Shown: positions 8,404 through 17,631 of the stretch, in pieces
Numbering within the stretch: the first letter of the stretch is position 1
Layout of the letters: each line of letters opens with the position of its first letter
Assembly: GCA_016711505.1 (NCBI GenBank)
Contig: JADJSV010000019.1
Coordinates: 21,673-85,672, forward strand
Direction: 5' to 3'
Source of the DNA: Bacteroidota bacterium
GTDB lineage: Bacteria; Bacteroidota; Bacteroidia; AKYH767-A; 2013-40CM-41-45
DNA: 64,000 nucleotides
Notes under the pieces: model-generated
Databases searched by the model: none
Told to the model about the DNA's origin: nothing
What the model saw: the letters and a program-made list of their open reading frames with translations, nothing else
Made by a program: the position numbers and the translations under genes

Positions 8404-10410
8404 ATGGCCTCAAACAATATTAATTTTTCCGGTTTAACAGATGCAGAAGTATTGGCATCACGTGAAAAATCAGGGGCGAATAAATTAGTCTATAAAAAAG
8501 AAAATAGTTTTCTCGATGCAGTGAAAAGTATTGTGAAAGAGCCGATGATCATTTTGCTCTTTGTCGCTGCAATAATTTATTTTATTAGTGGCAAACCTGA
8601 AGATGCCATATTCCTTTCTGTCGCCATTGTTCTGGTCGCAGCAATTTCCCTTTATCAGGATTCACGAAGCAGGAATGCGCTGGAAAAATTAAAAACGTTC
8701 ATCAAGCCTGCAAGTAAAGTAATTCGAAATAATCAGGAACAGGAAATTGATAGTCAGGAAATCGTGGTTGGTGATTATCTTATTGTTGAAGAAGGAACCG
8801 TAATTGCTGCTGATGCTGTCATCGTTCAGTCAAACGATTTTTCTGTTAACGAATCTATACTTACAGGAGAATCAATGCCGGTATCGAAGGATAAATCAAG
8901 TGAAGATAATAAGATCTATCTCGGGTGTACAGTTGCCGGTGGACTTGCGATTGCCAAAGTAACAGCTGTCGGCAATGAAACAAAACTTGGCAAGATCGGA
9001 AAGAGTATTGAAAGTATCGACGAAGAAAAGACTCCGCTTGAAATGCAGATCCGGAACTTTGTTCGTAAAATGGTTATCGTCGGTGCTGTAGTATTTATTA
9101 TTGTATGGGGAATAAATTATTTCCTGATCCATGATGTAATCGATAGTCTGTTGAAAGCCCTGACGCTTGCAATGAGTATTTTGCCGGAAGAGATTCCTGT
9201 TGCTTTCTCAACGTTTATGGCATTGGGCGCATGGCGATTAATGAAAATGGGAATCGTTGTGAAACAAATGAAGACTGTAGAAACTCTTGGTAGTGCGACA
9301 GTTATTTGTGTCGATAAAACAGGAACAATCACAGAAAACAAAATGAGTCTGGCCAGGGTTTATGATTTCACTACTGATAAAATCACTGATGCAAAGGAAA
9401 CGCTGAGCGATTCTGAAAAACAATTGATCAGGATCTCAATGTTTGCAAGTGAACCGATTCCGTTTGATGCAATGGAAATTGCACTGCATGAAGCATATCA
9501 GAATTCTGCATCAGTAGATGAACGACAAGAATATAAAATGAGTCATGAGTACCCTCTTAGCGGCAAGCCCCCGATGATGACTCATGTGTTTGAGAATAAT
9601 TCAGGCAAAAGAATTGTAGCTGCTAAAGGTGCACCGGAAGCAATCATGAATGTATGCGTTATGACTGTGGAACAAAAAGAGAAAGTTGGTCGTGCATTAA
9701 CTGTACTGGGTAGATCCGGATACCGTTTGCTGGGTGTAGGACAATCTGAGTTGACTGGTATTAATTTTCCTGAAACACAGCAAGAGATCAGTTTTACTTT
9801 CAAAGGAATAGTAGCGTTTTATGACCCTCCGAAAGAAAACATTTCTGAAGTCCTGAAGAATTTCTACAAAGCAGGAATCGGAGTTAAGATAATCACCGGA
9901 GATAATGCTGAAACTACAGCCGCTATTGCCGGACAGATCGGTTTTGTTGGTGCTGAAAATTTTCTTTCAGGTGATGAATTACTGACATTGTCGGAAACAG
10001 AATTGAAACAAAAAGTTTCCGGCATCAATATGTTCACAAGGATGTTTCCTGAAGCTAAACTCAGAGTGATAAATGCATTGAAGTCGAATAATGAAATTGT
10101 TGCCATGACCGGTGATGGTGTAAACGATGGACCTGCATTAAAAGCAGCTCACATAGGAATTGCCATGGGAAAAAAAGGAACAGAAATTGCCAAACAAGCA
10201 GCTTCATTGATACTGGTTGAAGACGACCTTTCCAAGATGGTTGATGCTGTTGCAATGGGGAGAAAGATCTATGCCAATCTGAAAAAAGCAATTCAATATA
10301 TTATTTCTATTCATATTCCAATTATTTTAATTGTGTTTATTCCATTGGCTTTAGGTTGGATCTATCCGAATATTTTTACGCCGGTTCATATTATTTTCTT
10401 GAAATTATAA
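8404..10410 (+). CDS. Cation-translocating P-type ATPase, main part (frameshifted near C-terminus)
   Basis: Inner-membrane ATP-driven cation transporter. Visible in order: an N-terminal cation-ATPase domain; two membrane helices (about 47-62 and 68-84); the actuator loop with T-G-E-S at about 154-157; two more helices (223-243, 249-275) around S-I-L-P-E-E-I-P; the phosphorylation site D-K-T-G-T with Asp304; the nucleotide-binding domain; and the hinge G-D-G-V-N-D-G-P-A. The P-E-E-I-P signature and overall plan fit P2-type (calcium-like) pumps better than heavy-metal P1B pumps, since no CPC motif or N-terminal metal-binding domain is present. The frame breaks at 10394-10398; restoring one T in the TTTT run gives I-I-F-L-E-I-I-M-G-P-T and a protein of about 835 residues, normal for the family. 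Confidence 0.88.
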   Translation: MASNNINFSGLTDAEVLASREKSGANKLVYKKENSFLDAVKSIVKEPMIILLFVAAIIYFISGKPEDAIFLSVAIVLVAAISLYQDSRSRNALEKLKTFIKPASKVIRNNQEQEIDSQEIVVGDYLIVEEGTVIAADAVIVQSNDFSVNESILTGESMPVSKDKSSEDNKIYLGCTVAGGLAIAKVTAVGNETKLGKIGKSIESIDEEKTPLEMQIRNFVRKMVIVGAVVFIIVWGINYFLIHDVIDSLLKALTLAMSILPEEIPVAFSTFMALGAWRLMKMGIVVKQMKTVETLGSATVICVDKTGTITENKMSLARVYDFTTDKITDAKETLSDSEKQLIRISMFASEPIPFDAMEIALHEAYQNSASVDERQEYKMSHEYPLSGKPPMMTHVFENNSGKRIVAAKGAPEAIMNVCVMTVEQKEKVGRALTVLGRSGYRLLGVGQSELTGINFPETQQEISFTFKGIVAFYDPPKENISEVLKNFYKAGIGVKIITGDNAETTAAIAGQIGFVGAENFLSGDELLTLSETELKQKVSGINMFTRMFPEAKLRVINALKSNNEIVAMTGDGVNDGPALKAAHIGIAMGKKGTEIAKQAASLILVEDDLSKMVDAVAMGRKIYANLKKAIQYIISIHIPIILIVFIPLALGWIYPNIFTPVHIIFLKL

Positions 10411-10910
10411 TGGGTCCAACTTGTTCGATAATTTATGAGAATGAACCGATGGAAAAAAATACTATGTCACAAAAACCCAGGCCATTCAGTAATACATTTT
10501 TTAACCTGAAAGAACTTGCAACAAGTATTGTACAAGGACTTGCAATCACTGTAGGAACTTTATTCATTTATCGTTTTGGAGCAGGGAATAGTTATGATGA
10601 AAATAGCATCCGGACCATGGTCTTTATTGTCCTGATCTCAGCAAATATTTTTCTGACCTTGATCAACAGATCATTCTATTACTCTGTATTGACAACCCTC
10701 AGGTATAAAAATAATCTGGTGCCTGTAATTATATTTATAACAGTTTTGATTACCTGTCTGCTTTTATACATCCCTGCCTTAGCTACATTTTTTGATTTTC
10801 AAAAATTGAATTTATTTCAAACCGGTATAAGTATTTTAGCAGGTTTTCTATCCGTAATCTGGTATGAACTTGTAAAATGGAGAAGCAGGGCTGCGACAAT
10901 TCAAAATTAA
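10395..10910 (+). CDS. P-type ATPase, C-terminal membrane part (after frameshift)
   Basis: This continues the ATPase in the shifted frame. It begins at the conserved F-L-E-I-I-M-G-P-T-C-S-I that follows the fifth membrane helix in this group. It holds further membrane helices (around 10540-10590, 10620-10680, 10720-10790 and 10820-10870) and ends with a short basic tail. It has no start codon or leader of its own that would support a separate protein, and the conserved motif is cut exactly at the frame change. A single missing base, in life or in the consensus, explains the split. Confidence 0.8.
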   Translation, partial: FLEIIMGPTCSIIYENEPMEKNTMSQKPRPFSNTFFNLKELATSIVQGLAITVGTLFIYRFGAGNSYDENSIRTMVFIVLISANIFLTLINRSFYYSVLTTLRYKNNLVPVIIFITVLITCLLLYIPALATFFDFQKLNLFQTGISILAGFLSVIWYELVKWRSRAATIQN

Positions 10911-11013
10911 TTTTAGTGATTAAATGAAGAATTATATTATTTTATGTCAATCGGCAGTATGAAATAATCCGGGACTATTGGTTCTTGAATATTTAAAACT
11001 TACTTTTGGCCCA

Positions 11014-11400
11014 GTGAGGCATTTTATCGCCATATCATTATTGTTTGTCCACCTGTTTACTGCAACTGAAATTTATCAGTTACTGAGATTTCCATTGCTT
11101 TTGGAACACTTCAGAGAGCATAAAGATCAGGATGCAGATCTTTCATTTTATTCCTTTCTGAAAATTCATTACGCAGACAAAACGATCATTGATGAAGATC
11201 ATGATCAGGATATGAAACTACCTTTCAAAACTGATGATGGATGTATTAATACATCAATTACAGCTCTTGTTTCTTGTCCGCTTTCTGAAATGCAATTGAA
11301 ACCTTTCAATAGTCCCACTAAGATATTTTTCTCTTATAATGAATCCCTTTTACCTTCCTCTTTTTTGTCGAGTATCTGGCAGCCGCCAAAAGTTTCCTGA
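11014..11400 (+). CDS. Small secreted protein upstream of cusA-like gene
   Basis: The frame is open from 10963 and contains no early ATG. A GTG at 11014 gives a good signal peptide (M-R-H-F-I-A-I-S-L-L-F-V-H-L-F-T-A-T-E), so I prefer it to the TTG at 10978, which would add 12 poorly fitting residues. The mature part (~105 residues) is rich in His, Asp and Glu (H-F-R-E-H-K-D-Q-D-A-D, then D-E-D-H-D-Q-D) and ends I-W-Q-P-P-K-V-S. Proteins of this design sit directly ahead of CusA/CzcA pumps in many Bacteroidota; I infer a periplasmic metal-binding or accessory role, which is unproven. The cusA-like gene starts 92 bases downstream. Confidence 0.7.
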   Translation: MRHFIAISLLFVHLFTATEIYQLLRFPLLLEHFREHKDQDADLSFYSFLKIHYADKTIIDEDHDQDMKLPFKTDDGCINTSITALVSCPLSEMQLKPFNSPTKIFFSYNESLLPSSFLSSIWQPPKVS

Positions 11401-11492
11401 TTATATTTGTTTTGTTGAAGGATGTTTCTGTGCGGTATTGAATACTACAGATCATTTATTCATATTTTATAATTCATGAAATCAATCAGATT

Positions 11493-14400
11493 ATGCTTAA
11501 TAGAATTATTGAGTTTTCAATCCGGAATAAACTCATTATAGGACTTTTTGTATTTGTCCTGATAGGCTATGGTTCTTACCAGGCCACACAATTACCAATT
11601 GATGCTGTTCCTGATATAACGGATAATCAGGTTCAGGTTATAACAATTGCTCCATCTTTTGGTGCAACAGACATTGAACGTCTTGTTACGTTTCCGATAG
11701 AGCAGGTAAACAGTAATATAAATGGTCTGAAAGAAATTCGGAGTTTTTCAAGGTTCGGATTATCTCTGGTTACAATCGTTTTTAATGATGGAATTGATAT
11801 TTACTGGGCAAGGCAGCAAGTCTCTGAACGATTACAGCAAGTTCAGAGTCAAATTCCAAAAGGAATAGGAACACCGGAACTCGGACCGATTACAACCGGG
11901 CTTGGAGAGATCTATCAATATGTGATCAAGACAAAGCCTGGCTTCAAAGAGAAGTACGATGAGATTGAGTTACGTACGATTCAGGACTGGATCGTACGCC
12001 GTCAGCTTCTGGGCGTAAAAGGCGTTGCTGAAGTCAGCAGCTTCGGCGGTAAACTGAAGCAGTATGAAATTTCCGTCGACCCGAATAAATTACAGTCGTT
12101 CAACCTGTCTGTCAATGATGTTTTCTCTGCACTGGAAAAGAACAATCAGAATACCGGTGGTGCTTATATTGAAAAAGGTGCAACGGTTTTATTCATTCGC
12201 AGTGAAGGATTAATAGGTTCTAAAGAAGACATCAGGAATATTTCTGTGATGGAAACAAAAGATGGTACCCCTGTATTCATTAAAGACATTGCTGACATTA
12301 ATATTGGTTATGCCACACGTTACGGTGCGATGACATACAATGACGAAGGAGAAGTTTCCGGAGCAGTTGTAATGATGCTAAAAGGAGCTAATAGCAGTGA
12401 AGTAATTAAAAATGTAAAAGAAAGAATTGAGCAGATAAGCAAAACGCTTCCAGAAGGAGTAATCATTGAACCGTTTCTGGATAGAACAAAAATGGTGAAC
12501 AATGCAATTAGTACTGTAGAGAAAAATTTATTTGAGGGTGCTTTAATCGTTGTCTTCATCCTGGTTTTGTTTCTGGGAAATTTCCGCGCGGGATTTCTTG
12601 TTGCTTCGGTAATTCCTTTGTCAATGTTGTTTGCAATAATACTGATGAATGCCTTTGGTGTGAGCGGAAATTTAATGAGCCTGGGGGCACTTGATTTTGG
12701 GTTGATTGTCGATGGAGCTGTGATTATCGTTGAAGCAGTGATGCATCAGCTTTCGCACAGCAAGAAACTTGATGGCTTCAATACATTAACTCAAAAACAA
12801 ATGGATCAACAGGTTAGTCAGTCTGCATCCAGAATGATGAATAGTGCTGTATTCGGACAAATAATTATCCTCATTGTATATTTGCCCATCTTTACTCTGC
12901 AAGGTATCGAAGGGAAAATGTTCAAGCCAATGGCACAGACAGTTGCATTTGCGCTCATCGGTGCATTTGTTTTATCGATTACGTATGTGCCAATGATGAG
13001 TGCTTTCTTTCTAAGCAAAAAGATAAAACATCAACCGGGATTTTCTGACAGGTTCATGTTTAAAATTGAAAGAAGATATCAGCATTTACTGGAGAAAGTT
13101 ATCGGTTTCCCAAAAACTGTTATAGCAACAGTAATTGTACTATTTATATCCTCACTTCTTATTCTGACAAGTTTAGGTGGGGAGTTTATTCCTGCTTTAG
13201 AAGAAGGTGATTTTGCTGTTGATACAAGAGTATTAACAGGAAGTAATCTTGAGACGACAATCGTCAATGTTCAGAAAGCTGCAGGTGTATTGAAAGCTCG
13301 CTTCCCTGAAGTTGAAAAAGTCGTGACCAAGATCGGGAGTGGAGAAGTTCCTACTGATCCAATGCCAATTGAAGCCAGTGATATGATGGTAATTCTCAAG
13401 CCAAAGAAAGAATGGACTTCAGCGAAAACATTTGATGAGCTTGCTGAAAAAATGGGTAAGGCTCTTGAAGATATTCCCGGAATAACAGCAGGATTTCAAT
13501 ATCCAGTTCAAATGCGTTTCAATGAATTGATGACAGGGGCAAGACAGGATGTGGTCTGCAAAATTTTCGGCGAAGACCTTGATACACTTTCTCATTACGC
13601 AACTAAACTCGGCGAACTTGTGAATGAAGTAGAAGGAAGCCAGGCGTTGTTTGTTGAACCTGTCAATGGATTACCACAGATCATCATCGAATACAATCGC
13701 GCAATGATCGCTCAATACAATATGAATATTGAGGATATAAATAGAGTAGTTAATATCGCTTTCGCCGGACAAAGCACTGGATTGATCTTCGAAGGAGAAA
13801 AACGTTTTGATCTGGTTGTAAAACTGAATAATGCACGACGCGAATCACTTGAAGATGTGCGGAATTTACTTGTGCCTACTCCAAACGGAAATCAGGTTCC
13901 ATTGTATCAGCTTGCAGATGTAAACATAAAGAACGGACCTAATCAGATCCAGCGTGAAGATGCTAAACGACGAATTGTTGTCGGCTTTAATGTCAGAGGC
14001 CGCGATGTGCAGTCTATCGTAACAGAACTTCAATCGAAAGTAGATGCAAAAATTGATCTGCCGGATGGATATTATATTACCTATGGCGGAGCATTCGAAA
14101 ATTTGCTTGCTGCAAAAAACAGATTGATGATAGCAGTTCCTGTTTCTTTATTTCTGATATTCATACTTCTTTATTTCACGTTCAATTCTGTTAAACATGG
14201 CTTATTGATATACACTGCAATTCCATTATCTGCTATTGGAGGAATTTATTTTCTCGCTCTGCGTGGAATGTCGTTCAGTATAAGCGCAGGTGTTGGATTT
14301 ATTGCCTTGTTTGGCGTAGCTGTTTTAAATGGAATCGTATTGATAGCAGAATTTAATAAGTTGAAAAAGGAAGGAATGCACGATCTGAAGAGAATAGTAT

Positions 14401-15566
14401 TAATGGGAACAAAAGTTCGTTTACGGCCTGTTCTGATGACAGCCTTTGTTGCATCACTCGGTTTTCTGCCAATGGCATTAAGCAATGGTTCAGGAGCAGA
14501 AGTACAACGACCGCTGGCAACTGTTGTAATTGGCGGTTTGCTTATTGCGACCTTTCTGACATTATTTCTATTGCCGATTCTGTATATCATGTTTGAAGGG
14601 GTAGTGAAACCAATTAAAATTACAGGGGCGTCAATAAAAATAGTACTTGTGTTTGTGTTGTCAGGCATAGCTGCTGATTCTTTCGGTCAGGAAAGAATTA
14701 CACTTGAAAAAGCAATTGACTTGGCATTAAAGAATAATACCTCAATAAAAAATGAACGTTTATTGAATGAGTACAGGAACAAAATTTCCGGTTCCGGTTT
14801 TGATATTCCAAAAACAAATGTTGCATTGGAATATGGACAATTCAATAGTGTTTATAATGATAAAAAATTCTCAATTGCACAATCAATAAATTTCCCTACT
14901 GTTTATGCACGACAAAGAAAGGTGTTGAAAGAGAATTATCAATCCGGTTTGCTTGAACTTAATTTAAGGGAAGCCGAATTAAAGAAGCAGGTAAGTGAAA
15001 CATTTTTTCTTCTGGTCAATATGAACGAGAAACAATTCATATTGACAGAAATGGATAGTATCTATTCAGGATTTCTTTCGAGAGCTGAGTTTCGGTATAG
15101 CAAAGGCGAAACAAATGCTTTGGAAATGATCACCGCATCAAGTCAGAAAGCGCAGATAAGAATGCAGTTAAGTCAATTGTTGCTTGATAAAGAAAATGAA
15201 TTGATGAAATTTCAATTACTTCTGAATTCAAATGATAAATTGATTCCTGAACCTTCAAACCAATTGCTTGAAGCTCCGGTTAGCCGCGATACAACAGTAG
15301 CTCCTTCACATCCTTTGGTCAAAATTCTTGAAAAGCAAAAGCAGATCTCGCTTGCCTCTGAAAAACTTGAGCGCTCGCGACTGATGCCTGATCTGGTAGT
15401 TGGTTACAATCTTATGAGCATAAAAGGAACAGGTCCTGATAATATTTATTATGATGATGATATTTCAAGAACCAACTTGAATCAGCTTATCGTCAACTTG
15501 ATGTTTCCAGAGAAAGACTCAGTTACTATCAAAATGATGGTTTCAAAAATGCAGGCAGAGTTGTAG
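11493..15566 (+). CDS. CusA/CzcA-family RND efflux pump fused to TolC-like domain (damaged near C-terminus)
   Basis: A fusion protein. The first ~1,035 residues are a heavy-metal RND pump: N-terminal helix (I-I-E-F-S-I-R-N-K), large periplasmic loops, and the membrane block with G-L-I-V-D-G-A-V-I-I-V-E-A in the proton-relay helix. After the last pump helices comes an internal signal-like hydrophobic stretch (about residues 1048-1063, ending A-A-D-S-F-G-Q) and a TolC-like coiled-coil domain (I-T-L-E-K-A-I-D-L-A-L-K-N-N). Fusions of this plan are common in Bacteroidota. Here the TolC part is disrupted: after I-Y-Y-D-D-D (~15460) the reading frame changes and roughly 35-45 residues expected from relatives are absent. 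The annotated frame then runs through nonsense to a stop at 15566. Confidence 0.88.
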   Translation: MLNRIIEFSIRNKLIIGLFVFVLIGYGSYQATQLPIDAVPDITDNQVQVITIAPSFGATDIERLVTFPIEQVNSNINGLKEIRSFSRFGLSLVTIVFNDGIDIYWARQQVSERLQQVQSQIPKGIGTPELGPITTGLGEIYQYVIKTKPGFKEKYDEIELRTIQDWIVRRQLLGVKGVAEVSSFGGKLKQYEISVDPNKLQSFNLSVNDVFSALEKNNQNTGGAYIEKGATVLFIRSEGLIGSKEDIRNISVMETKDGTPVFIKDIADINIGYATRYGAMTYNDEGEVSGAVVMMLKGANSSEVIKNVKERIEQISKTLPEGVIIEPFLDRTKMVNNAISTVEKNLFEGALIVVFILVLFLGNFRAGFLVASVIPLSMLFAIILMNAFGVSGNLMSLGALDFGLIVDGAVIIVEAVMHQLSHSKKLDGFNTLTQKQMDQQVSQSASRMMNSAVFGQIIILIVYLPIFTLQGIEGKMFKPMAQTVAFALIGAFVLSITYVPMMSAFFLSKKIKHQPGFSDRFMFKIERRYQHLLEKVIGFPKTVIATVIVLFISSLLILTSLGGEFIPALEEGDFAVDTRVLTGSNLETTIVNVQKAAGVLKARFPEVEKVVTKIGSGEVPTDPMPIEASDMMVILKPKKEWTSAKTFDELAEKMGKALEDIPGITAGFQYPVQMRFNELMTGARQDVVCKIFGEDLDTLSHYATKLGELVNEVEGSQALFVEPVNGLPQIIIEYNRAMIAQYNMNIEDINRVVNIAFAGQSTGLIFEGEKRFDLVVKLNNARRESLEDVRNLLVPTPNGNQVPLYQLADVNIKNGPNQIQREDAKRRIVVGFNVRGRDVQSIVTELQSKVDAKIDLPDGYYITYGGAFENLLAAKNRLMIAVPVSLFLIFILLYFTFNSVKHGLLIYTAIPLSAIGGIYFLALRGMSFSISAGVGFIALFGVAVLNGIVLIAEFNKLKKEGMHDLKRIVLMGTKVRLRPVLMTAFVASLGFLPMALSNGSGAEVQRPLATVVIGGLLIATFLTLFLLPILYIMFEGVVKPIKITGASIKIVLVFVLSGIAADSFGQERITLEKAIDLALKNNTSIKNERLLNEYRNKISGSGFDIPKTNVALEYGQFNSVYNDKKFSIAQSINFPTVYARQRKVLKENYQSGLLELNLREAELKKQVSETFFLLVNMNEKQFILTEMDSIYSGFLSRAEFRYSKGETNALEMITASSQKAQIRMQLSQLLLDKENELMKFQLLLNSNDKLIPEPSNQLLEAPVSRDTTVAPSHPLVKILEKQKQISLASEKLERSRLMPDLVVGYNLMSIKGTGPDNIYYDDDISRTNLNQLIVNLMFPEKDSVTIKMMVSKMQAEL

Positions 15567-15721
15567 AGATCGCCAATGCACAATTTACAAATGGTGAGAT
15601 CAATTATCTTGAATGGACCATGCTTATGAATAATGCAACTGTTCTCAGAACCGGATATGCAGATGCTGTATATGAATTGAATTCAGCGATCATAGAAATT
15701 AATTATTTAACTACAAAATGA
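15461..15721 (+). pseudogene. Detached C-terminal end of the CusA-TolC fusion
   Basis: In the frame one base off from the pump, this stretch encodes Y-F-K-N-Q-L-E-S-A-Y-R-Q-L-D and then I-A-N-A-Q-F-T-N-G-E-I-N-Y-L-E-W, which is the classic last helix pair of the TolC-like domain. It ends with a TGA that overlaps the next gene's ATG in the sequence ATGA, the normal arrangement for a pump-adaptor operon. That overlap shows that this frame, not the one stopping at 15566, is the true end of the gene. The join upstream needs a missing segment and not just one base. Confidence 0.75.
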
Positions 15722-16860
15722 AATTCCCAATGAAAATATATATAATAATTACCTCAGTGATTTTCTTGCTTGCATGTGGCAGGAGTGAAGAAAAATCCCA
15801 GACGGAAAACGTGAATGATTCTGTTCCGGAGATGATAAAATTAACGGATGCACAATTAAAGTCATCAGATATTAAAATCGGTACTATTCAACAAAGTAAC
15901 ATAGCTTCAATTATAAAAGTGAATGGAAAAATTGATGTGCCACCGCAGAATATGGTTTCTGTCAGTATGCCTTTAGGCGGATATCTTAAATCCACAAAAT
16001 TACTCCCTGGTATGCATTTGAACAAAGGCGAAGTGATAGCTACAATGGAAGATCAGCGTTACATTGAATTGCAACAGGAGTTTCTTACAACTCAGTCGGA
16101 ATTGACTTTTGCAGAAGCAGAATTCAACAGACAGCGTGAGTTAAACCAAAACAAATCTACAAGCGATAAACTTTTTCAAAGATCGGAAATGGAATATCAG
16201 ACGAAAAAGATTTCATTGAATGCTCTATCGGAAAAGTTGAAGTTGATCGGACTTAATCCTGAAACTCTGGGAAAGAACGGCATTTCAAAAACGATCAATA
16301 TTTATTCGCCTATCGATGGCTTTGTTTCAAAAGTCAATGTCAATATAGGAAAGTTTGTAAGTCCGACTGACATTTTATTTGAATTGGTAAATCCGACCGA
16401 CATTCACCTCAATCTATTTGTTTTCGAAAAAGATCTCGAGAAAATTTCAATCGGTCAAAAACTTGTTGCTTTTACCAACAACAAACCAAATGAGAAACAT
16501 CCGTGCGAGATTATTTTGATCAGCAAAGATCTTTCTGCCGACCGGACAGCGGAAGTTCATTGTCATTTTGAAGATTACGACAAAACACTTTTACCTGGAA
16601 TGTATATGAATGCAGAGATTGAAGTAAAGAGTCACAAAACATATGTGGTAAGTGAAGATGCTGTTGTGAATTTCGAAGGGAAGAACTATGTATTCATTGC
16701 ACTATCACCTTCAGAATTCAAAATGACAGAAGTTGAATTGGGCGTTCAGGAAAGAAATATGCTGGAAATCATCAATGGTGAAAGTTTGAAAGATGCACAG
16801 ATCGTTTTGCAAAATGCATATACGTTACTGATGGTAGCAAAGAATAAATCGGAGGATTAG
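15718..16860 (+). CDS. RND efflux periplasmic adaptor (CusB/HlyD-like) lipoprotein
   Basis: A 380-residue membrane-fusion protein that should link the pump to the outer-membrane channel. The N-terminus is a lipoprotein signal with lipobox F-L-L-A-C at about residues 16-20. Next come a barrel-sandwich strand (I-I-K-V-N-G-K-I-D-V-P-P-Q), a helical hairpin (residues ~115-180, E-F-L-T-T-Q-S-E-L-T), the second half of the sandwich (I-N-I-Y-S-P-I-D-G-F-V) and beta-barrel domains. The start overlaps the pump gene's stop by 4 bases, so the genes are translationally coupled. An in-frame ATG at 15730 is an alternative start. It lacks the His/Met-rich N-terminus of E. coli CusB, so metal specificity is open. 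Confidence 0.88.
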   Translation: MKFPMKIYIIITSVIFLLACGRSEEKSQTENVNDSVPEMIKLTDAQLKSSDIKIGTIQQSNIASIIKVNGKIDVPPQNMVSVSMPLGGYLKSTKLLPGMHLNKGEVIATMEDQRYIELQQEFLTTQSELTFAEAEFNRQRELNQNKSTSDKLFQRSEMEYQTKKISLNALSEKLKLIGLNPETLGKNGISKTINIYSPIDGFVSKVNVNIGKFVSPTDILFELVNPTDIHLNLFVFEKDLEKISIGQKLVAFTNNKPNEKHPCEIILISKDLSADRTAEVHCHFEDYDKTLLPGMYMNAEIEVKSHKTYVVSEDAVVNFEGKNYVFIALSPSEFKMTEVELGVQERNMLEIINGESLKDAQIVLQNAYTLLMVAKNKSED

Positions 16861-17520
16861 AATTTCTGCGGTTTTTCTGCGTATTCTGCGTAAGTCTGCG
16901 GGAAATAAATACATTAATTTCCCGCAGCTGCAGCTTAATATTTCCCGCAGATTTGCGCAGAATCCGCAGAGATCTCTTCGAGATAAATTATTAATTTCTC
17001 CTTTATTCCGTAGGAATTTCTGCGGTTTTTCTGCGTATTCTGCGCAAGTCTGCGGGAAATAAATACTGCTTAATATTTCCCGCAGACTTACGCAGAAAAC
17101 GCACAGAATCCGCAGAGATCTCTTCGAGATAAATAATTTATTTCTCCTTCATTCCGTAGGAATTTCTGCGGTTTTTCTGCGTATTCTGCGCAAGTCTGCG
17201 GGAAATAAATACTGCTTAATATTTCCCGCAGACTTGCGCAGAATACGCAGAGAATCCGCAGAGATCTCTTCGAGATAAATAATTTATTTCTCCTTCATTC
17301 CGTAGGAATTTCTGCGGTTTTTCTGCGTATTCTGCGCAAGTCTGCGGGAAATAAATACTGCTTAATATTTCCCGCAGATTTGCGCAGAATCCGCAGAGAA
17401 TCCGCAGAGAATCCGCTGAGATCTCTTCGAGATAAATAATTTATTTCTCCTTCATTCCGTAAAAATTTCTGCGGTTTTTCTGCGTATTCTGCGCAACTCT
17501 GCGGGAAATAAATTTTGTGG
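16861..17520. repeat. Tandem array of palindromic CTGCGG-rich repeats
   Basis: Five starts of the same unit lie at 16861, 17015, 17161, 17307 and 17464, giving periods of 154, 146, 146 and 157 bases; the fifth copy is partial. Each unit has a left arm (AATTTCTGCGGTTTTTCTGC ...), a short centre (ACTGCTTAA), a right arm complementary to the left (TATTTCCCGCAGACTTGCGC ...), and then a second small palindrome (GATCTCTTCGAGAT) followed by a T-rich spacer. Copies differ by small indels inside the right arm, where a CGCAGA-type motif is repeated two to four times. The array fills the gap between the efflux adaptor and the OsmC gene, and no open frame runs through it. Confidence 0.9.
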
Positions 17521-17631
17521 TATATTCTGCTGAAAAACTAACAATTATCACATGTCTTTTCTTTCCACTGTGACTTTTGTTACCGTTCCTGACATTCATA
17601 AAGCTGACCTTTACATTCAAATCTTAATATT

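Noticed and set aside
10390..10420. Programmed frameshift in the P-type ATPase
   Set aside because: There is no slippery heptamer plus downstream structure, and other breaks in the window are also single-base changes in short runs. A plain indel is simpler.
14246..14668. Minus-strand 140-residue frame inside the CusA-like gene
   Set aside because: It lies wholly opposite conserved RND membrane helices, has a P/T/N-rich composition expected of an antisense shadow, and no start region.
16861..17520. CRISPR-like array
   Set aside because: The whole ~150-base unit repeats, with no unique spacers of even length, and no cas gene is nearby. Each unit is a double palindrome.
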